Shown here: in pieces, positions 25,039-30,918 of the stretch
Layout of the letters: every line of letters begins with the position of its first letter
Numbering within the stretch: the first letter of the stretch is position 1
DNA from: an uncultured Alistipes sp.
GTDB lineage: Bacteria; Bacteroidota; Bacteroidia; Bacteroidales; Rikenellaceae
Reading direction: 5' to 3'
Length of the DNA stretch: 64,000 nt
Assembly (NCBI GenBank): GCA_947623305.1
Contig: CANQGQ010000012.1
Location: 19,639-83,638 of the forward strand
Position numbers and translations under genes: made by a program
Notes under the pieces: generated by a model
Databases searched by the model: none
What the model saw: the letters and a program-made list of their open reading frames with translations, nothing else
Told to the model about the DNA's origin: nothing

Positions 25039-25070
25039 GTTGCGAATGGAGGCAGAAAAGACTATCTTTG
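25039..25070 (+). promoter_or_regulatory. Promoter of the AraC-type regulator
   Basis: GTTG (25039-25042), a 20-nt spacer and TATCTTTG (25063-25070). It differs from the Bacteroidota consensus by one base in the -33 box. Confidence 0.6.
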
Positions 25071-25096
25071 CCCGAAAAGCAAACCGAATAATATAT

Positions 25097-26002
25097 ATGG
25101 AAAAGAAGCTGTTCCCGATCGAAACCGTCGCCGAATACAACGACCTGCTCGGCGTCGAAACCTTGCATCCGTTGGTGAGCGTGATCGACCTGTCGAAAGT
25201 CCGGCCGATGAAACATGCCCGACACACGTTCGGATTCTATACCGTCTTTCTGAAAGAGGTGAAGTGCGGCGACCTGATCTACGGACGGCAACGTTACGAT
25301 TACCAGGAGGGCACGGTCGTGTGCCTCGCACCCGGACAGGTAATCGGCGTCGAAGACAATGGCGAAATCTACCAACCCAAAGGCTGGGCGTTGTGCTTTC
25401 ATCCCGATCTGATTCGGGGGACGTCGCTCGGCAGCCGCATGAAGGAGTACACCTACTTTTCGTATGAAGTGAACGAAGCGCTGCACCTTTCGCAACAGGA
25501 ACGTGATTTGTTCATTGATTGCCTGCTCAAAATCCGCGACGAACTGCGTCATGCCCTCGACCGGCTCAGTCGGCGGCTCATCGTTACCCACATCGAACTG
25601 CTGTTGGAGTATTGCCTGCGGTTCTACGAGCGCCAGTTCATCACGCGCGAGCACGTCAATCGGGACATCCTGGCCCGCTTCGAGTCGCTGCTCGACCGCT
25701 ACTTCGAAAGCGGACAGGCGAAACAGCAAGGGTTGCCGACGGTCAGACAATGTGCCAGCGAATTGTGCCTGTCGCCCAATTATTTCGGCGACCTCATCAA
25801 AAAGGAGAGCGGCAAAACGGCACAGGAGCACATCCAGCTCAAGCTGATCGACCTAGCCAAGGAATCGGTGTTGAATCCGGAGCACTCCATTTCGCAGGTT
25901 GCCTACGAATTGGGATTCCGGTATCCGCAGCATTTCACGCGGTTGTTCAAGAAAATCGTCGGCATGACCCCGAACGAGTATCGCGAAAAGCCGATTGCAT
26001 AA
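25097..26002 (+). CDS. AraC-family transcriptional regulator
   Basis: 301 residues. An N-terminal cupin-like sensing domain (about 1-170; GTVVCLAPGQVIGVED) is followed by a C-terminal double helix-turn-helix (about 200-301). The second HTH has the family signature ISQVAYELGFRYPQHFTRLFKKIVGMTPNEYR. The start MEKKLFPIE at 25097 is 27 nt after the -7 promoter box. The divergently transcribed hydrolase is its most likely target (inference from position). Confidence 0.9.
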   Translation: MEKKLFPIETVAEYNDLLGVETLHPLVSVIDLSKVRPMKHARHTFGFYTVFLKEVKCGDLIYGRQRYDYQEGTVVCLAPGQVIGVEDNGEIYQPKGWALCFHPDLIRGTSLGSRMKEYTYFSYEVNEALHLSQQERDLFIDCLLKIRDELRHALDRLSRRLIVTHIELLLEYCLRFYERQFITREHVNRDILARFESLLDRYFESGQAKQQGLPTVRQCASELCLSPNYFGDLIKKESGKTAQEHIQLKLIDLAKESVLNPEHSISQVAYELGFRYPQHFTRLFKKIVGMTPNEYREKPIA

Positions 26003-26084
26003 CGCCCCCGCCGACCATCGAAAGGGCTTCCACCCTCCGCAGGTGTGGAACCGCACGATCGAAATGCTTGCCCATCGGCTCTTA

Positions 26085-26133
26085 AAAATCGAAAGGTTGC
26101 GAACCCTTTCCGGATTCGCAACCTTTCGATTTT
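26085..26133 (+). terminator. Strong hairpin terminator after the AraC gene
   Basis: A 19-bp perfect stem (AAAATCGAAAGGTTGCGAA with its complement) around an 11-nt loop, ending in TTTT. It separates the host genes from the regulatory locus that carries the prophage. Confidence 0.85.
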
Positions 26134-26281
26134 CCGTAGCGGGAGAGAGACTTGATTATCCCAATCCGAGCATTCCGACCGTTTCCTAATCGCAATAAAT
26201 CAACTGTCTACATCTAATAAAGACAGACATAAGCCGTAAAATTGTCCCGTATCTGTCCCGGGATTCCGTGCTGTTTTATTA

Positions 26282-26827
26282 TTACCAATCTTCCTCCGCA
26301 ACTTGACGCGGATTATTGTTCATAGCTTCTTTTAATGAAGTGATTAGAATCAACTGAAAGGCTGAAAATTCACTTTTAAGGTCTTTCCATAATTTGTTCA
26401 TGGTTTTCGCACCCGCGCCTTTCTCTTTATAGTTTTCAGCTATTGTTATTGGCCCAAAATTCGCCCAACCCGAGGATGACCTCGCAACAACATTATTGAT
26501 TGTATATTTATATCGACCATCACGGCATTCAATAGATAGATTATAGGTTACACGAACTGTAAGATTACCTGCAGCAAAACCTCCGTAAAGGCTAAAAGGT
26601 TGAACGGCTTTTCCTATTAAACGAGAATTTTCTGCCATCTGCAAAACAGACTTTGAATCATTATAAGCTGTTGCAAACCATGCACGGCCCTTCGTAAATA
26701 ATTCATCGGCTGAAACACCATCAACGTGAATGACCTCCGAATATGTAAGAGGGTTAGCGATTTGCGATTCTTGAGCAGACAACGTTGCTCCCACAAAACA
26801 TAAAATAAAAGACAATAGAATCTTCAT
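26282..26827 (-). CDS. DUF4468-like exported protein with TBP-like fold
   Basis: 181 residues. It has a signal peptide (MKILLSFILCFVGATLSAQ). The middle segment VDGVSADELFTKGRAWFATAY and IGKAVQPFSLYGG...GNLTVRVTYNLSIECRDGRYKYTINNV matches the pattern of Bacteroidota DUF4468 proteins. The function is not known. It is clearly more AT-rich than the genes to its left and follows the HTH gene by 24 nt on the same strand, so it probably belongs to the locus interrupted by the prophage. Confidence 0.65.
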   Translation of the reverse strand: MKILLSFILCFVGATLSAQESQIANPLTYSEVIHVDGVSADELFTKGRAWFATAYNDSKSVLQMAENSRLIGKAVQPFSLYGGFAAGNLTVRVTYNLSIECRDGRYKYTINNVVARSSSGWANFGPITIAENYKEKGAGAKTMNKLWKDLKSEFSAFQLILITSLKEAMNNNPRQVAEEDW

Positions 26828-26851
26828 GGCAATATCACAAATAATTCAATT

Positions 26852-27265
26852 TTATTTCTGATATGGCGTTTTAATATCCGACACAATGGGTGCCGAAGAG
26901 TTCTCTTCCATCGTAGGATATTTAATTGAAGACGCCATCTGTTGATTCACTTCCACAAGGCGCGCGATTGTTCGATTTTGGTCGGAAATAGTATTCTGTT
27001 GCGAACTTACGGTTTCAATTAGTTGCGAAATTTTTTCAAATACTTCACGAGATATTATTATATCGCCTTCTGCATTGTCTATCTGTACCATTGAAGAATC
27101 AACGGCTGGATCGTCTAATATCTTCCTAATATACTTCTCTGGGACATTATCCCTACCGGCTTCCATATTGGCAATAAAAGCCTGCCCGACACCAAAATAA
27201 TCTGCAAGCATCTGCTGCGTCATATTGTTCGATTTTCTAAATTTCTTTATATCAATACTATACAT
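26852..27265 (-). CDS. Cro/CI-like HTH repressor
   Basis: 137 residues. An XRE-type helix-turn-helix (about 1-65; FRKSNNMTQQMLADYFGVGQAFIANMEAG) is followed by a coiled-coil tail (ISQLIETVSSQQNTISDQNRTIARLVEVN) likely used for oligomerisation. It reads away from two AT-rich inverted repeats at 27288-27364. Those repeats also preceded the gene now at 62673. The arrangement is that of a phage or integrative-element repressor with a divergent target promoter. Confidence 0.75.
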   Translation of the reverse strand: MYSIDIKKFRKSNNMTQQMLADYFGVGQAFIANMEAGRDNVPEKYIRKILDDPAVDSSMVQIDNAEGDIIISREVFEKISQLIETVSSQQNTISDQNRTIARLVEVNQQMASSIKYPTMEENSSAPIVSDIKTPYQK

Positions 27266-27287
27266 TTTTACATAGAATTTTTATTTG

Positions 27288-27364
27288 TAATTATTTGTTT
27301 ATTGACAAATAATTACTGATATTTGCAAATGTAATAAACAAAATAACGCACTTTGTTTATTACA
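27288..27364. promoter_or_regulatory. Operator pair for the HTH repressor
   Basis: Two perfect inverted repeats. TAATTATTTGT-N6-ACAAATAATTA lies at 27288-27315, and TGTAATAAACAAA-N9-TTTGTTTATTACA at 27330-27364. They fill the space between the repressor start and the point where the prophage entered, and so would control both the repressor and the divergent gene. Binding is inferred from symmetry and position. Confidence 0.65.
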
Positions 27365-27402
27365 AATGTAATAAAATTTTAACCATTACAAACTCAACAA
27401 CT

Positions 27403-27407
27403 ATGTA
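27403..27407. repeat. Target-site duplication, left copy (ATGTA)
   Basis: ATGTA (or TATGTA, 27402-27407) directly outside the left phage end. It is repeated at 62673-62677 outside the right end. Mu-like transposition makes 5-6 bp duplications. The duplicated bases are the start codon region of the interrupted gene. Confidence 0.65.
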
Positions 27408-27415
27408 TAATCGGC

Positions 27416-27477
27416 AAAACGAAATGCGAGCGGTATAAAAAACGAAATGCGATAATCAGGGTATAAAACGAAATGTG
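27416..27477. repeat. Left-end transposase-binding repeats (three copies)
   Basis: AAAACGAAATGCG at 27416-27428 and 27439-27451, and AAAACGAAATGTG at 27465-27477, spaced 23 and 26 bp apart. The second and third are preceded by GGTATAAA. The same motif occurs inverted at the other end (62649-62661), with a partial match CATTTCGTTTT at 62211-62221. They are the expected transposase-binding sites. Confidence 0.8.
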
Positions 27478-27505
27478 AAAAAAATATCGCACACACACGA
27501 TATAA

Positions 27506-27547
27506 AAAGGCTTTCAAACGTCATTTGAATGGCGTTTGAAAGCCTTT
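27506..27547 (-). terminator. Hairpin terminator at the end of the late operon
   Basis: AAAGGCTTTCAAACG and CGTTTGAAAGCCTTT form a 15-bp perfect stem with a 12-nt loop. It lies 80 nt after the methylase stop and would keep phage transcription from reading into the host flank. Confidence 0.75.
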
Positions 27548-27626
27548 AAATTTATAGCATTTTCACGCAAAAAGCACATTCAAATATTTGTGCAATTCAT
27601 TAGGAATGACTATCTTTACATAGTAT

Positions 27627-28469
27627 TTAGGAGGCATCTGTTGTATCGACAACGCCGCAATCTTTGTAATCAAACAAAGTTCGCTGCGGGTGTTCTTCAT
27701 AATTGCATACCATCCACTCCTCCTGCTTTCTTCGGCTCGTCTTTGATGCGCTGATGGTTCTTTCTACCCGGTGGATTATCCATCCGTTTTTGTTTGCGTA
27801 TTCCTCTATCATTGGCAGGGGAAACATTGTCAGCATGAACTTACCTTTCACCTGCTCCAAAAGCTGCAGGAGCTTCTCCATGCAATACTCATCAAACGTA
27901 CCCTCGTAATGACCACAATCGCTATTGATATAAGGTGGATCCACAAAATGAAACGTATCGGGCGAGTCATAAGTGGAGATGACATCCAGCGCATCCCGGT
28001 TCTCTATGGTCACGTTGTCAAGCCGGGCGCATAACCATTCGGTAAACTCATCCTTTGCATTACGCAGTTTCTTCGGCATTCCGCCACCAAAGTCATAACC
28101 GAACGAACCATCCATCATGCTGGCAAAGGACATTTTACATAACGCCCAAACAGCCCATGCACGTTGCACCGGCTGAAAGAATTGAGGATACTGCAATATG
28201 TGTCCGGCATGGGCGTGCATATCCCGGCTGTGCAAAGTCTTCTCAATCTCCTGTTTCAGGTCACGATAATAGACTTTAGCCATCCAATAAAAGTTCGTTA
28301 TATCCATGCTGATATCGTTTATAACTTCGCCATCAGCCGGACGCTTGGCAAACAATACTGCAGCACCGCCGCAGAAAGCCTCTGTATAAAGTTTATGCTT
28401 GGGGATCAGAGGCAGAATATGTTTAAGGAGGGTTTGCTTGCCTCCGTAGTAAGAAATAGGTGTTTTCAT
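27627..28469 (-). CDS. DNA adenine methyltransferase (Dam/DpnM, D12 class)
   Basis: 280 residues. Motif I is YYGGK (7-11), EAFCGGAAVLF completes the AdoMet site, and the catalytic motif is DPPY (177-180). No cognate restriction gene is nearby. It is the last gene at the end farthest from the transposase, the same location as the mom DNA-modification gene of phage Mu. It would protect phage DNA from host restriction (inference). Target sequence is unknown, though D12 enzymes usually modify GATC. Confidence 0.88.
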   Translation of the reverse strand: MKTPISYYGGKQTLLKHILPLIPKHKLYTEAFCGGAAVLFAKRPADGEVINDISMDITNFYWMAKVYYRDLKQEIEKTLHSRDMHAHAGHILQYPQFFQPVQRAWAVWALCKMSFASMMDGSFGYDFGGGMPKKLRNAKDEFTEWLCARLDNVTIENRDALDVISTYDSPDTFHFVDPPYINSDCGHYEGTFDEYCMEKLLQLLEQVKGKFMLTMFPLPMIEEYANKNGWIIHRVERTISASKTSRRKQEEWMVCNYEEHPQRTLFDYKDCGVVDTTDAS

Positions 28470-28493
28470 TGCTGTTATTCCTTTAAATGTTAC

Positions 28494-28640
28494 TATCTTT
28501 GCGACATCTCACTCACATAACATACAAATGCGACCAACCGCAGCAGAGGGTATTTAGCCCCCGGCTGTGCGGTTGGTCGCATCTTTGTGTAAGTATGTGG
28601 GTGAGATAACTACTTACAGGCCGGGGGCTTTTTCTTGCCT
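28494..28640 (+). ncRNA. Candidate structured RNA opposite the late genes
   Basis: A -7 element TATCTTTG (28494-28501) is followed directly by a long foldback. TCTCACTCACATA (28507-28519) pairs with TATGTGGGTGAGA (28594-28606). Inside it, ATGCGACCAACCGCA (28528-28542) pairs perfectly with TGCGGTTGGTCGCAT (28568-28582). The loop contains AGCCCCCGGC, complementary to GCCGGGGGCT at 28620-28629, which is followed by five T. The outer stem contains a U-G pair only if the plus strand is transcribed. No open frame is present. It lies between the methylase and the next late gene, antisense to the operon. Function is unknown. Confidence 0.5.
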
Positions 28641-28655
28641 GCCCCCGACAGGCAT

Positions 28656-29066
28656 TTATCCGTTTATAAGCGCATTAGCTTGTTCCTTGCATTGTTCCCG
28701 GTAAGACTGGAAATCATCCCACTCGGAAATAAATTCGGATGCCCGTTCATGCTCCGGATTGACAAAGGCTATCATACGGCTTGACTGGATTGCCTCCACC
28801 CGGCTGGCCGAGTACCTCGTGCGGATCAACCCAGAAACAAATTCGTCATAAGTAGCCTCCCTCGCTTCAATCAGAGTACCTCCGTCCGCCATACTTCCTG
28901 TATAGGCATATCCCAATATGGGAGCGGACACCGGTTCAGTCACCTCACCCGAACGGGCATCCGGTTCAGGAGAATACTCCTCACGCTGCTCGTTCAGATA
29001 GCACAAATAATGTTCATTATCGAACTTTGAAAAAGTCTTTTTTTCTGCATAAATCCCTTTGTACAT
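28656..29066 (-). CDS. Phage hypothetical protein downstream of the DGR reverse transcriptase
   Basis: 136 residues starting MYKGIYAEKKTFSKFDNEHY. There is no membrane segment or clear domain. The C-terminus (SEWDDFQSYREQCKEQANALI) has the W-x-x-Y-R-x pattern of tail-fibre assembly proteins, which is only a weak hint. It is 13 nt after the RT stop, on the same strand, and so may be co-transcribed with the DGR. It does not look like the helical accessory protein Avd of other DGRs. Confidence 0.6.
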   Translation of the reverse strand: MYKGIYAEKKTFSKFDNEHYLCYLNEQREEYSPEPDARSGEVTEPVSAPILGYAYTGSMADGGTLIEAREATYDEFVSGLIRTRYSASRVEAIQSSRMIAFVNPEHERASEFISEWDDFQSYREQCKEQANALING

Positions 29067-29079
29067 AATCACCGATATT

Positions 29080-30423
29080 TTAATCGGGATCGGTTATCTT
29101 ATAAAAGCATTTACCCCGGTCACCGATTGGTTGTTTAATAATCTTTGCCGAACAGGGTTCATCCAACACCACATCTTTCAACTGTTTGATAAGAGCCTCC
29201 GAACCGGTAAAAGTGATATGTTCCACCCAATCCATTTTTGGAGAACCGTCATCATCAGTGAGCAAAGCTCCGGTCTTGTCCTTTACCTGCTCGTAGATGT
29301 CATACTGGATGATCAGGCATTCACCCTTGTACTTGGAGGCTTTTATCTCGAAGCCTTTCAGGTGGATTTCCCTGTTCAAAATGTCATCAATGTGGTACTT
29401 ATCTCCCGTGAGATTACCACTGCTGTTCGTTACTTCACTGAATGTTTTCATATTGAGAGTTTTTAATAAATAAATACTATTGCAATGCTGCATGAACCCC
29501 AACCGGCTGGATGCCTTTATCCGGATCTCCTCATCGCTCATTCCACGTTTTCGTAGTTTGGCCACCTCCCGGCAGAGGTTTTTCTTGTTCTGCTTGCGGG
29601 CGAGGCAATAATCATGGAACGTCACGTATCCCACGTAATTGACACCCCTGCTCTCTACCGGGAAGACCTGATAATTCGGCTTTATACTCAAAGCACGTTC
29701 ATTATTCAAGTAGTGGTTGATAAACACGAGGGTTCCGTGGAGTTTCTCCTTGTTTCCATCCAGTAGGACAATATCATCGGCAAAGCGGTAATAGTACCGG
29801 ATGCCCATTTCTTCTTTCATGATATGATCCAGTTCGGATAAATAAAGGTTAGCAAAGAATTGGGATAAATAATTTCCAATAGGCACTCCGTTCTCTGCCG
29901 AGTCCACGATACCGTCAAGCAAAGCAAGCAGCCGGGCATCTTTCAGCTTTCGGCGGATTACCTGTTTCATGATCTCGTGGTCTATACTCGGATAAAATTT
30001 GCGCACATCGATTTTCAGGCAGTACCGGGTTCCCTCCGGATCCGCTTTCAAATCACGGCGGAGCTTGTATAAAAGAGGGTGAATACCACGTCCACGGATA
30101 CAGGAATAGGTATCACGGGTGAAATTGGAGAGCCATATCGGTTCAATCACCTGCATGATAGCCCAATGAACGACACGATCACGGAATGGCAGTTTGAATA
30201 TCTTCCGCTCTTTAGGCTCGTAAATGATAAAAGTCTTGTACTCGGAGGTGCGGTAAGTACCGGTGATAAGTTCACGCTGGAGCTGTAATAGGTTCGCCTC
30301 CAAATGGGAGCCGTACTCTATTACTTCGCTTCGGCGAGTTTTGTGACGGGCGGCGTTGTGAAACGCCTGTTCGAGATTGCCATATTCGACAACTCGTTCA
30401 AACAAATTTCCATACCTTTTCAT
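29080..30423 (-). CDS. DGR reverse transcriptase with C-terminal extension
   Basis: 447 residues. RT motifs in order are LPFRDRVVHWAIM (78-90), RGRGIHPLLYKL (110-121), LKIDVRKFYPSID with catalytic D139 (136-148), VPIGNYLSQFFANLYL (180-195) and YRFADDIVLL with D216/D217. The I-G-N-x-x-S-Q form of motif 4 is diagnostic of DGR and related RTs, as against QGxxxSP elsewhere. The active site reads FADD, not the commoner YxDD. Residues from about 335 form an extra domain (EIHLKGFEIKASKYKGECL...VEHITFTGSEALIKQL) absent from minimal DGR RTs, perhaps nucleic-acid binding. The template repeat lies 161 nt upstream. It copies TR RNA into cDNA that overwrites VR. Confidence 0.95.
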   Translation of the reverse strand: MKRYGNLFERVVEYGNLEQAFHNAARHKTRRSEVIEYGSHLEANLLQLQRELITGTYRTSEYKTFIIYEPKERKIFKLPFRDRVVHWAIMQVIEPIWLSNFTRDTYSCIRGRGIHPLLYKLRRDLKADPEGTRYCLKIDVRKFYPSIDHEIMKQVIRRKLKDARLLALLDGIVDSAENGVPIGNYLSQFFANLYLSELDHIMKEEMGIRYYYRFADDIVLLDGNKEKLHGTLVFINHYLNNERALSIKPNYQVFPVESRGVNYVGYVTFHDYCLARKQNKKNLCREVAKLRKRGMSDEEIRIKASSRLGFMQHCNSIYLLKTLNMKTFSEVTNSSGNLTGDKYHIDDILNREIHLKGFEIKASKYKGECLIIQYDIYEQVKDKTGALLTDDDGSPKMDWVEHITFTGSEALIKQLKDVVLDEPCSAKIIKQPIGDRGKCFYKITDPD

Positions 30424-30441
30424 GGTCTGTTTCTGCGGTTC

Positions 30442-30465
30442 TGAGTGTCTGAGTGTCTGAGTGTC
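30442..30465. repeat. Three tandem copies of TGAGTGTC upstream of the RT gene
   Basis: An exact 8-bp unit repeated three times, in the spacer between the template repeat and the RT start codon. In other DGRs this spacer is part of the RNA that primes cDNA synthesis. The copy number could vary by slippage. Confidence 0.7.
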
Positions 30466-30584
30466 TGCTTTGCCTTACTCGGAAGCGTTCGAACCGTTAC
30501 CGGCCTACCAGCGTCCTTTTGAGCGTTCGTCATCTTTTGCCAAGTGGCAAGGTCTTTCACCCCATCTAACCGTTTCCTAACTGC

Positions 30585-30707
30585 AAAGTATAGGGGAGCG
30601 GACACATTCGCATTCGAATTCGAGGCTGCATTGTTCGTATTCGTAGCAAACGCCCCTGCATTCGTGCCATTGTTAGCGTTAGCACCGGAGAGGCGGACAC
30701 GAAGCCT
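30585..30707 (-). repeat. DGR template repeat (TR)
   Basis: A 123-bp sequence matching the variable repeat at 30949-31071 with a constant offset of 364 bp. All ten mismatches (30589, 30591, 30620, 30627, 30632, 30640, 30641, 30657, 30665, 30707) are at T on the plus strand, i.e. A on the sense strand. The TR contains 28 such adenines and 95 other bases, none of which differ. Eight changes are A to G, one A to T and one A to C. The sense frame is dense in AAC/AAT codons, the ideal substrate for adenine mutagenesis. Confidence 0.97.
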
Positions 30708-30754
30708 GCGTCACACTAAGGGTAAAACAACCTGTTAAACTTGGTTTAACGATG

Positions 30755-30787
30755 CAAAGATAAGCCTTTTAAATACATTTACCCAAA
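30755..30787 (-). promoter_or_regulatory. Promoter for the TR-RT transcript
   Basis: Minus strand TTTG (30787-30784), a 21-nt spacer and TATCTTTG (30762-30755) match the Bacteroidota consensus. The start site would fall near 30748. The first transcribed bases form an inverted repeat GTTAAAC-CAA-GTTTAAC (30750-30734), and TR begins about 40 nt downstream. The DGR RNA can therefore be made independently of the target-gene transcript. Confidence 0.75.
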
Positions 30788-30812
30788 ACCGGCAAAAAAA
30801 TCACAAAAATCG

Positions 30813-30830
30813 ACTCGCCTTACGGCGAGT
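30813..30830 (-). terminator. Hairpin after the DGR target gene
   Basis: A 7-bp GC-rich stem, ACTCGCC/GGCGAGT on the transcript, closed by the tetraloop GTAA and followed by T-rich sequence (GATTTTTGTG). It fits an intrinsic terminator for the target gene. Alternatively it is the GC-rich hairpin with a four-base loop that other DGRs carry downstream of VR to promote target recognition. Here it is 118 bp past VR, farther than in the Bordetella phage system. Confidence 0.6.
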
Positions 30831-30918
30831 TCTGAAACCCGCCGAACAGCTTTTCCAAAACTCTCAATACAAAATTTCAAAGAACGTTCTTTTCCTCTTT
30901 CCGTTTTCCGTTTTCGTT

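Noticed and set aside
26180..26281. Integrase remnant or att site next to the AraC terminator
   Set aside because: The AT-rich segment with TGTCCCG repeats resembles element borders in Bacteroidota, but no recombinase motif or matching repeat can be seen in the window.
28501..28660. CRISPR-like repeat
   Set aside because: The segment is a single foldback with no regularly spaced direct repeats. No CRISPR array or cas gene was seen anywhere in the window.
29080..30423. Group II intron or retron reverse transcriptase
   Set aside because: There is no maturase or HNH domain, no intron ends and no msr/msd-like structure. The TR/VR pair and IGNYLSQ motif make it a DGR.
30420..30605. 61-codon frame starting inside TR, as a separate protein gene
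   Set aside because: It starts at a GTG within TR, contains the tandem 8-mer, and looks like a by-product of TR keeping the target-gene frame. It is reported as an observation and not annotated as CDS.
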